Part shown: in pieces, positions 11,577-22,594 of the stretch
Numbering within the stretch: the stretch's first letter is position 1
Layout: each line of letters starts with the position of its first letter
Assembly (NCBI GenBank): GCA_007570785.1
Contig: ML661900.1
Span: forward strand, 4,360,864 to 4,424,863
Origin: Antilocapra americana
Lineage: Eukaryota > Chordata > Mammalia > Artiodactyla > Antilocapridae
DNA length: 64,000 bases
Direction of reading: 5' to 3'
Program-made: the position numbers and the translations under genes
Notes under the pieces: generated by a model
What the model saw: the letters and a program-made list of their open reading frames with translations, nothing else
What the model was told of the DNA's origin: nothing
The model's database searches: none

Positions 11577-12010
11577 AGGGACTGAGCAATAGGTTAACAT
11601 ATTGAGGATGGTGGGAGGCAGATTTCTTGCTGTTGGAGAAGGAAGTTGCAAATATGAAAAGCAAAGAAGCTAGAATAACTCTGATGGTGGATTACAAATA
11701 GAGTTATTGATATGACTTACAGTTTTCAGTATATGGATACAGAAATAAATATAAGTGTAAGTAGACACATACAAATATTCTCTAGCTCTGGCCACTGACA
11801 AGGCCTGGAAACAGCACCCTCCCCACAAGAGCAATGAACAAACTTGGAACCCAGATATGTTTCTAAATGTCTTTCTCCACTAAAAGAAGCCAGGGCTCCT
11901 TTAAGAAATGGCTGCTCCCAAGGGTGAGGCAGGGGAAGTAGTTAAACAGCTGAAACATCTTACAGTTTCAGTTGGAAAATACTCAAAGAATGATGGGGAC
12001 ATGTCAAAAG

Positions 12011-13256
12011 GAAATGAGATAATATCCAGAATATATAAAGAACTCCTACACTCAACAACAACAAAACAAACAATCTGATCAAAATATAGGCAAACAACCT
12101 GAATAGATATTGCTCCAAAGAAAATACACAAATGTCCAACAGGTACCTGAAGAGATGCTCAATGTCACTTATCATTAGGGAAATGCAAAGCAAAACTACA
12201 ATGCAATACTGTCCCACTGGGATTAGGATGGCTACCATGAAAAAACAGAAATAGCAAGTATTGGCAAGAATGTAAAGAAATTGGAACCCTTTTGGATTGT
12301 CCATGTAGCTGTTATGGAATACAGTACGGTCATTCCTCAAAAAATTGAAAATAGAATTACCATATGATTCAGAAATCTCACTTCTGATTTATACTCAAAA
12401 GCATTGAAAGCAGGGGACTCAAAGAAATATTTGCACACTCACGTTCATAGCAACATTATTCACAATAGCCAAAAGGTGAAAGCAACTCAAATGTCCCATT
12501 GATGAGTGGATGGGTAAGCAAAATGTGGTCATACATATGATGGGATATTATTCATCCTTATAAAGGAAGGAAACTCTGACACATGCTATAGCCTGGGTGG
12601 ACCTTAAAGACATGGCGTTATGTGAAAAATGTCAGTCATAAAAGGACAAATACTGTATGATTTCATTTATAAGAGGTGCCTAGAGTAGTCAGAGTCAAAG
12701 AAATAGGAGAATGGTGGTTTCCAGGGGCTGAGAGAGTGGGGAAAAGGGAGTTATTGTTTAATGAGGACAGAGTTTGAATTTTATAAGATGGAGTTTGGGG
12801 GACTTTCCTGGTGGTCCAGTGGCTAAGAATCTGCCTGCCAATGCAGGGAACAGGGGTTCAATCCCTGGTCCAGGAACTAAGATTCCAAATGCTGCAGGTC
12901 AACTAAGCCCCTGAACCACAACTACTGAGCCCATGAGCCCTAGAGCCTGTGCTTCATAATAAGAAAAGCCACCGCAGTGAGAAGCCCACGCATCACAACT
13001 AGAGTAAGCTCGTGTGCAGCAACATAGAGCCCGTGCACCCCAACAAAGACCCAGTGCAGCCAAAAACAAATAAAATTTTAAAAAGGAACAGCAATTTAAA
13101 AAAAAAAAAGAGTTCTGGAGATGAGTGGTGATAATAGTGGCACAACAATGCAAATGCCCTTAATACCAATGAATTTTACACTAAAATATCTAAGAGGATA
13201 CATTTTATTTTATGTGTGTTTTACAACAATTTAAAAAAAAATTAAAAGATTTTTAA
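12011..13256 (+). mobile_element. 5'-truncated L1, sense
   Basis: L1 ORF2 C-terminal and 3' UTR text: taaagaactcctacactcaa, atcattagggaaatgcaaag, acattattcacaatagccaa, tggtggtttccaggggctga and a 3' A-rich end near 13,220-13,256. It lies inside the older repeat with a short 'aaagg' duplication at its borders (12,006-12,010 and 13,256-13,260). Stops break ORF2, so it is dead. A CHR SINE later inserted in its 3' UTR. Confidence 0.85.
12797..13112 (+). mobile_element. CHR-type SINE nested in L1
   Basis: It begins 'gggggactttcctggtggtc', has box-B-like 'ggttcaatccctggtc', then 'gccaccgcagtgagaagccc' and 'cccagtgcagccaaaaac', and ends in a 12-base A-run. It lies between the halves of an L1 3' UTR. 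The bordering gagtttggg and gagttctgg look like a decayed target duplication. Confidence 0.9.
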
Positions 13257-14039
13257 AGGACACAGAAATCAATTTGAAGCACTCCAAATTCCCAGATCTG
13301 GGACAATTTGAGCATCAAAAATACATACTGATAACAGTCCATCAGAGTGTATTCATGTAAAGAAATAAATCAGTAAACAAACGGGGAGAAGAGAAGCCTC
13401 CTCCTTAGAGCAGAATGCCAACTAATAAACGTAGAGGGAATAATGGAATTAGAAAAGCCAGATTTTGCAGCCATTGTAGAAACATCTGATGTGGACAAGA
13501 CTCCTTCATGGATGTTAAAGTTATCAGGTGAAATCATAATGAGGAACAGAATATTCACACAATCTCAAACTCTCTCTCCACAAAATATTTACTTGTTGTT
13601 CTTATTAATTAATTTAACAGTAGAGAAGCCTGGCAGATGCCATCTTAACCAAGGGTTAAAAGTTAATGTCCCCAGTAATGGGACAAATTGACCGGGTGCC
13701 ACTCATCAGGATACAGAGGGAGGAACACAGCATCACTTTTGTGACACTCCTGCCAAAGGTGAATAATATCAGATAAAGTTGCATTGAGAGACATTCTACA
13801 AAATAACCAGACTGTAATCTTCACAAGTGTCAAAGTCATGAAAGTAAAGATTGAGGGACTGTCTCAGACTGAAAGAGGAGAAAGGTACTTGATAACAAAA
13901 TGCAATATGTGATCATGGACTGGACCTTTTTGGTATAAAGTATTGGGATAATTGTTGAAACTGAATCTGTAGAATTAGTTGGTAGTATTACAGTATCCTG
14001 CCTTCCTTGGTTGTAATGTGGTTTTGTGAGAAAAATAAG

Positions 14040-14155
14040 CTTTCTTTTTCTTTCCTCCTTTCCTTCCTTCCTTCTTTGCCTCCACCCTTCTTCCCTCCCT
14101 CCTTTCTTTTTTCCCTCCCTCCTTTCCTTCTTCCTCTCTTTCTTTTTACCAATGC
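14040..14155. repeat. (CTTT/CCTT)n polypyrimidine tract
   Basis: About 115 bases of almost pure C and T on the plus strand, with short tetranucleotide runs (cttccttccttc). The lysine- and glutamate-rich minus frames of 67 and 119 aa here come only from this tract. Confidence 0.93.
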
Positions 14156-14199
14156 ATCTATTCTGTGACCTACTTGTGAAAACATACTCAATCAAATTA

Positions 14200-14911
14200 C
14201 AGTAAGTCCGCTACATACAACCAAGTTCTTTTCCAAAAACATATTCGTTAAGTCCAATTTGTTCATAAGTCCAGCAAAGTTGGCCTAGGTACTCAACTAT
14301 CACAATCAGCTGTATACCACTATACTATAATGGGGTTATAATACTTTTCACATGAATAATACGTAAAAAGCAAACAAACTCAAAAATAAAGAAAACATTT
14401 TTAATCTTACACTACAGTACCTTGAAAAGTACAGTAGTACAATACGGCAGCTGGCATGCAGGGTCTGGAATCAAGTGTATAGGCAAGAAGAGTTTCTGGA
14501 TAGGGGAGCAAGAGGAGGTGGGAGATGGTAGAGTACTACTGTACTCTATCCAGTTGTTTAGATGCTAAGTTGCATCTAACTCTTGTGACCCCAGGGACTG
14601 TAGCCCACCAGGCTCCTCTGGCCATGGAATTTTCCAGGCAAGAGTACTGGAATGAGTTCCTTCTCCAGGAAGGGATCAAACCCTTGTCTCCTGCATTGGC
14701 AGGTGGATTCTTTACTACTGGGCCACCTAGGAAGTCCACTCTATGCAGTACTGTACAGGAGGGTACACAAAGCACTGCCACTTTTAGAGGATGCACACAC
14801 ATGACAACGGACACCAGACATGCGACCTAACTTACATGACTGGACATGCAAACACACATTGACACTTTTGAAAGTTTGCGACTTGAAGGTTCGTGTGTAG
14901 GGGCCGTACCG
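14200..14911 (+). mobile_element. Tigger/mariner-like DNA transposon fossil (split by SINE)
   Basis: The left end 'cagtaagtccgctacatac' is the inverted complement, with changes, of the right end 'gtgtgtaggggccgtaccg'. The element is preceded by TA, as expected for the Tc1/mariner superfamily. Internal text 'cgttaagtccaatttgttc' and 'accttgaaaagtacagtagt' matches the Tigger-like family I remember. It is internally deleted with no transposase frame. A Bov-tA (14,553-14,740) interrupts it. Confidence 0.62.
14553..14740 (-). mobile_element. Bov-tA SINE nested in transposon
   Basis: Antisense copy with 'aggctcctctggccatggaa' and an inverted tRNA-like head ending gggccacctaggaagtcc. A gap in the middle makes it about 35 bases shorter than full length. 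The text 'actctat' on both sides is a possible target duplication. Confidence 0.9.
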
Positions 14912-15029
14912 GAAGTGCTTATGTCTACCAAATATTGTTCTATATGTTCTACATATTTAAGTTCTATATGTTCTATATTTAAGTAGTTTTGTTTATAATG
15001 GATCCCAATTAAAAATCACTTGTATAAGT

Positions 15030-15392
15030 CTAATCAGGATGCCATAACAGAATACCATGGACTGGGTGACTTTAACAACAGAAATGTGTTTTCTCACAGT
15101 CCTGGAGGCTGGAAGTCCAAGATCAAGCTACCAGTGGGGTTGGTTTCTGATGAGACCTCTGTCTTCAGCTTACAGACTGCCACCTTCTTGTTTTCACCTG
15201 GCCTTTCCTTCCTACTTCTTCTCCCTCTTCTTATAAGGACACCAGTCCTGTTGGATTAGGGCCCCACTGTGGTGATCTCTTTTAACCCTAATAACCTCCT
15301 TAAAGGCCCAGTTTCCACATACAGTTACGTTGGTAGTTAGGGATTCAATTCATGAATTTTGGCAGGACACAATTCATTCCATAACATACCCA
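15030..15392 (-). repeat. MaLR-type LTR (antisense)
   Basis: Antisense MST/MLT1-like LTR: 'ggatgccataacagaatacc' and 'ctcacagtcctggaggctgg' are the inverted 3' side. 'cttcttataaggacaccagt' is the inverted TATA region. 'ggcaggacacaattcattcc' is the inverted 5' end. Complete in outline, very old, and no partner LTR is seen. Confidence 0.66.
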
Positions 15393-15734
15393 AATGTCCA
15401 TTAACAGTGGGATGCATAAATAGCGGCATATTTATTCAGTGGAATAGTGCATGGCAACGAGAATGAACAACTAATACCCACAACAACATGGATGAATTTC
15501 ACAGACATAACACTGAGCAAACATTTCAGACAGAAAAGGATACATACTGTATGCTTTCATGTATATGAGAGTCAAAAACAGGCAAAGCTAATCTATGGTA
15601 AAGTTGTTTGAATAATAGGAATGGTAGGTTTGCCTAAAAAGAACATGAAGAGACTCCTGGGGTACCAAAATGTTCTGGGCCTCAGGCTGAGTAGTGATTA
15701 CATAGCTGTTTACATATGTAAAAATCAATGAAGC
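15393..15734 (+). mobile_element. L1 3' fragment
   Basis: Diverged L1 3' text (caaatgtccattaacagtgg, caacatggatgaatttcaca, actgtatgctttcatgtata). Non-coding. Confidence 0.68.
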
Positions 15735-16195
15735 TGAAACCACAGAAGCAACCCAAGTGTCCATTGACTGATGAATGAATAAGCAAACCACAGTTACACT
15801 TATGGGGCAGTTTTGTTTTACCTTAAAAAGGAAGGAAATTCTGCAGCGTGCTACAACATGGATGAAACTTGAGGTCATGCTAAGTGAAAAAAAAAGGACA
15901 AGTACTGTATGATTCCACTTCTGTGAAGCACCTAGAGTAGTCAAAAGCATAGAGCTAGAAAGTAGATGGTGGTTGCCAGGGACTGGGAGGATGGGGAAAT
16001 GGGGAGTTATTGTTTAATGTGTGCAGAGTTTCAGTTATACTTGATGAAAAAGTTATGGAGATGGGTGATAGTGATGGTTATACAGCATTACGAATGTATT
16101 TAATACCGCAGAACTATATGCTTAAAATGCTTAATATAGTCATTTTAATGTATTTTATCACAAGGAAAAAATTGGAGAAAAAATATCAGTCAGGC
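15735..16195 (+). mobile_element. second L1 3' fragment
   Basis: A separate L1 tail repeats the same part of ORF2/3' UTR (aagtgtccattgactgatga, gtactgtatgattccacttc, ggtggttgccagggactggg). The restart of 'caa..tgtccatt' text shows two tandemly placed insertions rather than one element. Confidence 0.72.
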
Positions 16196-16309
16196 TGTAA
16201 CATAAGATGTATACAGTTTACTATATAAAGATCATATCTCTTACTTAAAATAACTAAAATAATATGGAGGGTAATGAGCTAAAATATGGTGAGAATGTAT
16301 GGTATGGAG

Positions 16310-16975
16310 AGAAAATAGGGGAGGGCGTGAGAAAAGGCTGGAAAGAGACAGACCCTGGTTCTAGGCCCTTGTAGTTTGGATTTTTTTCCTTAAAAGGAGT
16401 TTAGATTTTCCCCCAAGAATAAGAAGCCATCAGAAAAGGTCTAGTCAGGAAGTGACATGGTCATGTTGTATTTTAAAGACCTTTCTGGCTGCAAAGGGCT
16501 CAGCAGACTTGACGGGCAGGAGTGGAGGCAGGAAGATCCATCCACATTAGCTCCTGTGGTCCCAGCCAGGGATGACCGAGGCTTGGCCCAGGCAGGTTCC
16601 CAGAATCATGAGAGTTGTTGGTGAATCGTTAGCAGGATGAGAGAGAGGCAGGAGTCCCAGAGATGCCCAGGCCTTTGCCTCAGGTGACTGGGTGGGCTAT
16701 GATTCATCGTTCAGGATTCGGAGAGGTTTAGGGCGCAGGGGGAAAGGATGTGAGTTCAATCATGATGTGCTAACTTTGAGGTACCCATAGAACATCCAGG
16801 AGGCAGTGAGAAAAAAAGTTTTGGAACACACAAAGAGAACTGGTTCGGATGCCAATTCAGGTACACAAATGAGAAATGTGGCTGTGAGTTGAATAAAGTG
16901 GTGGAGACTATGGGAAAATGGGAGAAGTGGTGTTTTTGGTGAAGGAGGAAGCTGCCAGCCAGAGCTCATGTAGAA
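16310..16975 (-). repeat. L2-like LINE fragment (antisense)
   Basis: Purine-rich text of inverted L2: 'aggaagtgacatggtcatgt', 'cctttctggctgcaaagggc', then 'ctttgaggtacccatagaac'. Diverged; order fits the inverted family. Confidence 0.45.
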
Positions 16976-17208
16976 TAAAGGTCCAGCAGTGCAGACCTAC
17001 CAAGTGTTCAAGAAAAGGTGGGAATCAGGATTTTGAATACGAAATCTGCAGATTAAAACAACATTTTAAATTGAAGTATACATACAGAAAAGTGCATGAA
17101 TTCTTAGGTGTACAGCTTGAAAAATTATTATAAAGTGAGTTCACTCATGAAAATTTGTTGAATTTCAAATGTTTAGCAGCTAATTTAAACTTTTTAAAAG
17201 ATATCACA
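16976..17208. other. unassigned sequence
   Basis: Nothing recognised. Confidence 0.3.
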
Positions 17209-17332
17209 GCAAGGATTTCCCTGGTGGTCCAGTGGTTAAGACTCCTCTCTTACACTGCAGGGGGTGGGGTTCGATCCCTGGACAGGGAAGTTTCCACATG
17301 CCATGCAGTGCGGCAGAAAAGAAAAGAAAGAT
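17209..17332 (+). mobile_element. short CHR-type SINE
   Basis: Opens 'ggatttccctggtggtccag', with box-B-like 'ggttcgatccctggac', and ends in an AAAAG-rich tail. It is the short tRNA-derived form. The bordering 'aaagatat' and 'aaagatac' may be the target duplication. Confidence 0.88.
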
Positions 17333-17984
17333 ACTATATGCAAAACAGAACATATCTGCATGAACCTGGGGCTGCCATTTTGGAAAACGAGGTGGAGGCT
17401 TCAGAAGGAACATGTGGCTGGTCTGTGAAGCCAATGTTGTGGAAGAAACTGAGAAACTGAAAGCGGAGAGCTAGAGGAGAGAGAGCTGGGATGGGGTTTG
17501 GGGAATGCTGGGTCTCATTTAAAGATGTGAAGATAAGAGGAAGCTCCAAGGCCCTTGGGTTCCATGAGGTGACCAGCCGTGGCTTAGAGATCTGGACCAT
17601 CCAGGACGGGGCTTCAGAGAAGAGGTGGCTTCACACATAGACGGGGAAAGCCTAAAGTCCTAAGTGACCTAACACTATGACAGAGTCTAAACGCTGCTTA
17701 GGAAAACAGATTAGAGAAACTGATGGTTCTCTGATTTCATTTTCTCTTTTGATGAAAAATAGATGACTTTTACATGGCGGCAGAATAAACAGAAGCTTGA
17801 GTATGGACACAGCGGCATCATCGATGCTGTGAGTTTTCCCAGCTCTTTCACTTACCAACCCTCCACTCATGACTCATTGTGGGGCCAACACCCAACTCCT
17901 TCCCCAAAGTCACTCACAATCCTGGGAGGGAGACAGATGAGAAAACAAACAACTCTGTGACCAGGGAGAGTTGGGGCCCAAGGC
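17333..17984. other. unique sequence, nothing recognised
   Basis: No gene or firm repeat. The text is mildly L2-like but too weak to call. Confidence 0.35.
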
Positions 17985-18240
17985 ATGGATCTCAGTTTGA
18001 GGCTTTGTGAGGAGGTGAAGACCAGGCTGAGCATCAAACAGTGTCTTTCGAGGAAGAAGAGGAACAGGATGGGGGCATCCTAGGAAGAGGGGACAGTGTG
18101 AGTGAAGGCTCAGAGGTGTGAAACAGCTTGGTTGTTTGGGAAACCACAAGAGTCTATAAAGGTTGTGAGTAAGGCGCTGAGTAAAGGGAACTAAGGCAGG
18201 GCGTCGGGAGGAGCACTGCTGTGGGACTGAAGCTGTCTCC
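17985..18240 (-). repeat. L2-like fragment (antisense)
   Basis: Inverted L2 text: 'gaggaagaagaggaacagga', 'gtgagtgaaggctcagaggt', 'aagagtctataaaggttgtg'. Weak and old. Confidence 0.4.
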
Positions 18241-18254
18241 CACAGCCCGTCCAG

Positions 18255-18735
18255 AAGGGCCATCTCATTTTCCCACCCCTCCTAGTCCTTTCTCCTCTCC
18301 TCTCCACTCAAGCCAGTCTTTAGACTGCAATTCCCTTCCCCACTGTCACCCTTTACCTCCATCCTAGAAAACCATGTTCCTTGAAGGTCTGGTCCAGGCC
18401 ACTCACCTGTCTGAATCCCCACGAGGGCCCTGTATCCTTCTTCCCACCATACCCAGCCCATCGCTGAAGAGCTAATCATGGCTCACGCCTGGCCACTGTT
18501 GCTAGGGTTCTAACCCTATAGAGTGTCTTCTTCCCCTCTGACCCTGGCACATGCAGATGGAGTTTCACATCCTAGCACGGTGCTCGGTCCATAGCAGACT
18601 TTTTCCCCTGGTATATAGGCATTCTTTTTTTAAAAATTTTTATTTATTATAATTGGAGGATAATTACTTGACCATATTGTGATGGCTTTTGCCATACATC
18701 AACCATAGCAGATATTTAAGAGCTTGTTGAACGAG
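18255..18735 (+). repeat. L2/MIR-type 3' end, split by L1
   Basis: Pyrimidine-rich L2-like text ends with 'tagcacggtgctcggtccat' and resumes after an L1 insertion with 'agatatttaagagcttgttgaac', the expected terminal wording of L2/MIR 3' ends. Confidence 0.42.
18599..18702 (-). mobile_element. ruminant L1 3' end with extra 3' segment
   Basis: Read on the minus strand this is the terminal part of ruminant L1 (ggcaaaagccatcacaata, ataattatcctccaattat, then AAATAAA-rich). Perfect 10-bp target duplications, ccatagcaga, sit at 18,589-18,598 and 18,703-18,712. Between the A-rich L1 tail and the duplication lie about 25 further bases (18,603-18,627) and a second short A-run. This suggests read-through of the source element. 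Confidence 0.75.
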
Positions 18736-19192
18736 TTGCCAGAGAATCCAGCCCTTTGAGTGAAATGACACTCTGTCCGCTATTTGAAGAGAATGTTAAG
18801 AACGTTGTTTCACAAACTTGGCAGTTGGAAGAATTATGTGGCAGCATTTTTTAAAAGCATAAAACACTGCAGAGCGTGCTCCCTTAGTGGGAGGACCCCA
18901 GGGACATCAAGACGATTGTGTCTAATTTGAACACAATTTCCCTCTTCCTGTTGATGTCTTGTGTTGTGCCGTGAAAAGGCTGCAACCCTGCACCTTTGGG
19001 CAGGCACACTCAGCTGGGGAGCTCATCAGGGTTGCTCTTTGGGGAAGGGCATTTGGAGGTGCTGGGACTGCACCACGGGGACCAAGTAGGCACTAGACCC
19101 AGAATTCCCTCCACACTAGACTTCTGGAGGAGGGCGTCACACACACCTTGCCTGGGGCATCATCGCAGGGTCAGGCTGTGTGGACAGACTCA
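18736..19192. other. unique sequence, nothing recognised
   Basis: No gene or repeat is supported. Confidence 0.38.
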
Positions 19193-19194
19193 CT

Positions 19195-19345
19195 GCGTGG
19201 ATAATTCAGCCTGCCCCAGACTTCAGTTTCTTCCTCTGTGAAATAGGACTAATCCTTTTCTGCTAGAGCTGTTACAGGGAGATATTGAACAAAGAACACT
19301 GAGCCTGCTGCCTGGCACTGGCTGATGATTAACAAATACTGCCTT
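19195..19345 (-). repeat. MIR SINE (antisense)
   Basis: Inverted MIR: 'cttcagtttcttcctctgtgaa', then 'ctgcctggcactggctgatga' at the inverted 5' end. Confidence 0.57.
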
Positions 19346-19372
19346 TGCCCACCCTCACAAATTCAGGGAAAT

Positions 19373-19495
19373 GGTGAAGGACAGGGAAGCCTGGCATGTT
19401 GCAGTCCATGGGGTCACAAAGAGTTGGAAATGACTGAACAATGAATCAGTCATTGAGTGACTAAACAACAAATGAGTGACTGAACGACAAGTCTC
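19373..19495 (+). mobile_element. BovB 3' end, sense
   Basis: Terminal BovB text: ggtgaaggacagggaagcct, gcagtccatggggtcacaaa and gactgaac, followed by repeated 'gagtgacta/gagtgactgaac' units. The last unit is locally duplicated two to three times. Confidence 0.84.
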
Positions 19496-19783
19496 ACAAA
19501 CACATGGTCTGGACCTGGCCCCTGGAATCATAGCTTTCTAAGGATCACAGGCTGAGTAGCTAATCACATCAAAGTCTGCACTGATAACTAGAGTTTTTCC
19601 TTTAGCAGGGCCTCTTGGTGCTGGATAAGTCTTCATCTTCCTAAGGAAGGGAGTTCAAATGGTGGAAGCAAGTTGGGGAGACCATTGGCTCAGGACCTTC
19701 CACAGGTGAGCATGTGTGATCACCTCTGATTATGCCACCCCATACCCACCCCCTCAAAAGCACCAGTAACTCTGTGGCCATTT
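19496..19783. other. unique sequence, nothing recognised
   Basis: No gene or repeat is supported. Confidence 0.35.
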
Positions 19784-19784
19784 T

Positions 19785-20112
19785 TGCTATTATTCAGTCA
19801 TGTCTGACTCTTTGTGACTGCATGGACTGCAGCACACCAGGCTTCTCTGTCCTCCACTATCTCCAAGTTGACTCAAATTCATGTCCATTGAGCCAGTGAT
19901 GCCATCCTACCATCTCATCCTCTGCTGCCCCATTCTCCTTTTGCCTTCAATCTTTCCAGGTATCAGGGTCTTTTCTAATGAGCTGGCTTGTCTCATCAGG
20001 TGGCCAAAGGACTGGACCTTCAGCTTCAGCAGAAGTCCTTCCAATGCATATTCAGGATTGATTTCCTTTAGGAGTGACTGGTTTGATCTCCTTGTAGATC
20101 TCCCTGGACATT
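19785..20112 (-). mobile_element. BovB LINE 3' portion (antisense)
   Basis: Inverted BovB: 'ttcagtcatgtctgactctt', 'ctcatcctctgctgcccc', 'tcagcagaagtccttccaat' and 'ggattgatttcctttaggag'. It covers the terminal roughly 330 bases. Coding remnants are broken. Confidence 0.92.
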
Positions 20113-20224
20113 ACCCATGGGATAAGATCTCACCTCATCAGCCAGGTTTTCAAGGCCCTTGGAGATATAACCACCATCCCTTCATCATTCATCCCATGAA
20201 CATGCCCAGGTCCCCATCTCTGTG

Positions 20225-20306
20225 TCTGCACTAAGGCTGTAACCTGGGCCTGGAACACGTTTCCTCCCTCTTAGCTGATCCCCATTAGCCATCTACCTTC
20301 TAGTTT
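20225..20306 (+). repeat. L2-like scrap beside SINE
   Basis: Text 'ggcctggaacacgtttcctcc' is typical of L2. The element seems to be cut by the following Bov-tA and to continue briefly after 20,527. Confidence 0.4.
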
Positions 20307-20307
20307 T

Positions 20308-20527
20308 GGGATTTCCCTGGTGACTCAGATGGTAAAGCATCTGCCTGCAATGCAGGAGATCCAGGTTCAATCCCTGGATCGGGAAGAACCCCTGGAAAAG
20401 GAGACAGCCACCCACTCCAGTACTCTTGCCTGGAAAATTCCATGGACTGAGGAGCCTGGTAGGCTATAGTCCATGGGGTCACAAAGAGTCAGACATGACT
20501 GGGCGACTTCACTTTCACTTTCTTTCC
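20308..20527 (+). mobile_element. Bov-tA SINE
   Basis: Sense copy: 'ggatttccctggtgactcag', box B 'ggttcaatccctggatc', then BovA ending 'cgacttcactttcactttc'. Full length and little diverged. Confidence 0.94.
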
Positions 20528-21362
20528 CTTTTCTATTTAAAGGCCATCTGGGCCTCTGCTGGAACATACTTCTCAGTTGTTTCTGTCTGTATTTCAGCTT
20601 CCCCACAAGGACCTCTGCATCCATGGCAAGGACACACTTCAGAACCCCACTTAGGGCCTGCACAGTGCCATGCTCAATCCCTCCTTACAGAGGAGGAGGG
20701 GCAGTGCTTCTAAATCTAAGCCTGGCCCAGATTGGAACGTCCAGGTGAGCTGAGGAATAGAAAGCTGGGAACACACTCCTCCCGTGGGCTCTCTGAGGGG
20801 ATTCGGGGGTCCTGCTTGGGGGATGCTCTGTTTTCTTCACTGACACAAAGGCACATGGCAGTTGCTTGCATCTTTCTTTGGCAGCTCTAAATATGCAAAG
20901 ATAACTTGTCTATTTCTCATCTGCTGCAGCACTCAGATGTCCTTCTCTAGCAATACACCAAAAAGCACCAGCGCAGCAGTTTGCAAAGCGCCCCAGAGAT
21001 GCTGCAGGCAGTCCCCAGATCCCCATCCCTGTGTCTGGAAACCAGCCTTAGATCACAGGCAGCGGAGCCACCCAAAGGCAAATGGGTTCATGCTTTGCTC
21101 TTTCTGGTCTAGGCTCTCTGTTATAAAGAGGAAAGATGGAGGTGATCAGGGAAGCTTTCTGCTAGAGGAATCCACAAGATCCCACTGAAGAAAGAAAATG
21201 ACCCTGGACAGAAGCAAGCATGGGACTGGCATGTGGGTGAGTGTATCTCTGTCTCATGTATAGCTGGTGCCCAGGAAGTAGGGAGCCAGGCTTGGGTGAA
21301 AGTGGCCTGGAGACTCCATCACTTCTGATGCTAGTTGGTATCTGTCGCAAAAGCAGGATGAG
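20528..21362. other. unique sequence, nothing recognised
   Basis: No gene is supported. A 108-aa frame at 20,862-21,188 has no recognisable motif. Confidence 0.38.
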
Positions 21363-21364
21363 GG

Positions 21365-21505
21365 CCATTATACCCATTGCACAGAGAAGAAAACTAAGGC
21401 TTAGATAAGTCAAGATCACACAACTCAGCCAATTAGGGTTGGCAGAGCCAGGTCTTCAGATTTCAAGGCCAGAGCCCCTTCATTATACCAGCCTGCTTCT
21501 CACAG
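21365..21505 (+). repeat. MIR SINE
   Basis: MIR core in sense: 'cattgcacagagaagaaaac', 'caagatcacacaactcagcc', 'cagatttcaaggccagagcc'. Confidence 0.6.
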
Positions 21506-21539
21506 AAGGCCAGTTTGGTGGTGGTGATAGAGGGGAGAC

Positions 21540-22590
21540 GTGCTGTTTGTTTGATGTTGGTGAGTGTGATATTACGATTTATAATAAGTAATATATATTT
21601 AATCTTTGTCCTGTTCCTGGCACAGAGTTCTCCAATACTTGGAATTTCCTAGGATGAGAGGAATACAAGTGTTTTTTGTTATGTTATTGAAGTGACTTTA
21701 GGAAAGTGCCTGGGATCACCGAAGGATGGGGTTTGGTCACCAGAGGAAGCAACCACATGTAATTAGAGAGTTTGGACATTTCAGTCTCATTCTCCACCCC
21801 TATTTCCCTCTCCTATCCCCAACCTCCAGAGAGAGGAAAGAGGCTACAGATTAGGTTCAATCACCAATGGCTAGAGATTTAACCAACTGGGCTTATGTCA
21901 TGAAATCTCCATAAAAACCCAAAAGGACTGAATTTAGGGAGCTTCTGTATGGCGGACATGTAGAGGTACGGGGAGAGCAGCACTCACAGGACATGCTAGT
22001 TCTGCGCCCTCCCCCGTATCACCTTACCCTTTCTGTCTCTTCCATCTGGCTGTTCCTGAGTTAAATCTTTTCCTTATAAACCAATAATCTGGTTAGTAAA
22101 TGTTTTGGGGGCTTCCCTGGTGGCTCAGTAGGTAAGGAATCTGCCTACAGTGCAGGAGACACAGGAGACTCAGGTTCAATCCCTGGCTCAGGAAGATCCC
22201 CTGGAGATGGATATAACAATCCACTCCAGTATTCTTCCCTGGAGAATCCCATGGACAGAGGAGCCTAGTGGGCTACAGCCCATGGGGTTGCAAAGAGTCT
22301 TCCATGACTTAGGAACTGGACAACGCAAATGTTTTTTGAGTTCTGTAAGCTGCTCTAGAAGATTAATCAAACCAAGGAGGGGGCATTGGAACCTCCTCCA
22401 GTCTGTAGTCAGCAGGTCAGAAGCACTGAACTTGAGATTAGGTGGTGGGAGCAGTCTTGTAGGACTCAGCCCCTAACCCCTGGGGATCTGATGCTATCTC
22501 CAGGAGATAGCATCAGAACTCAGTTGAATTATGGATGGCCCAGCTGGTGTCACAGAATTGCTTGGTGTGAGGAAGAAAACCCACATGTTA
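21540..22590 (+). repeat. MLT2-type ERVL LTR (split by SINE)
   Basis: Ancient ERVL LTR. Recognised segments are 'tcatgaaatctccataaaaacc' (TATA side, about 21,900), 'ccttataaaccaataatctgg' (about 22,071), 'gagttctgtaagctgctcta' (about 22,338), 'gcagtcttgtaggactcagc' (about 22,451) and 'cagctggtgtcacagaattg' near the end. A Bov-tA at 22,107-22,326 interrupts it. The 5' limit is uncertain. It carries an unusually perfect palindrome at 22,487-22,517. Confidence 0.62.
22107..22326 (+). mobile_element. Bov-tA SINE with target duplication
   Basis: Sense SINE: 'gcttccctggtggctcagta', box B 'ggttcaatccctggct', BovA part ending 'ggaactggacaacgc'. The 9-bp duplication aaatgtttt lies at 22,098-22,106 and 22,327-22,335, inside the MLT2 LTR. 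Confidence 0.95.
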
Positions 22591-22594
22591 GTAA

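Larger units (their letters stand above)
11577..14035 (+). repeat. old long interspersed repeat, copy 1 (split by L1)
   Basis: Two blocks, 11,577-12,010 and 13,257-14,035, are collinear with a second copy at 24,570-26,600. Shared landmarks include 'tgctgttggagaag', 'catgtcaaaagg|acacag', 'ccagatctgggac', 'aatggaattagaaaa' and 'aatgcaa' near the end. In copy 2 the landmark 'caaaaggacacag' is uninterrupted; here it is broken exactly where an L1 inserted. The family looks LINE-like because its 3' end in copy 2 is of the type 'attatttcaaataaa', but I cannot name it. No coding capacity. Confidence 0.55.

Noticed and set aside
13988..14195. Lys/Glu-rich protein frame
   Set aside because: Translation of the complementary strand of a polypyrimidine simple repeat.
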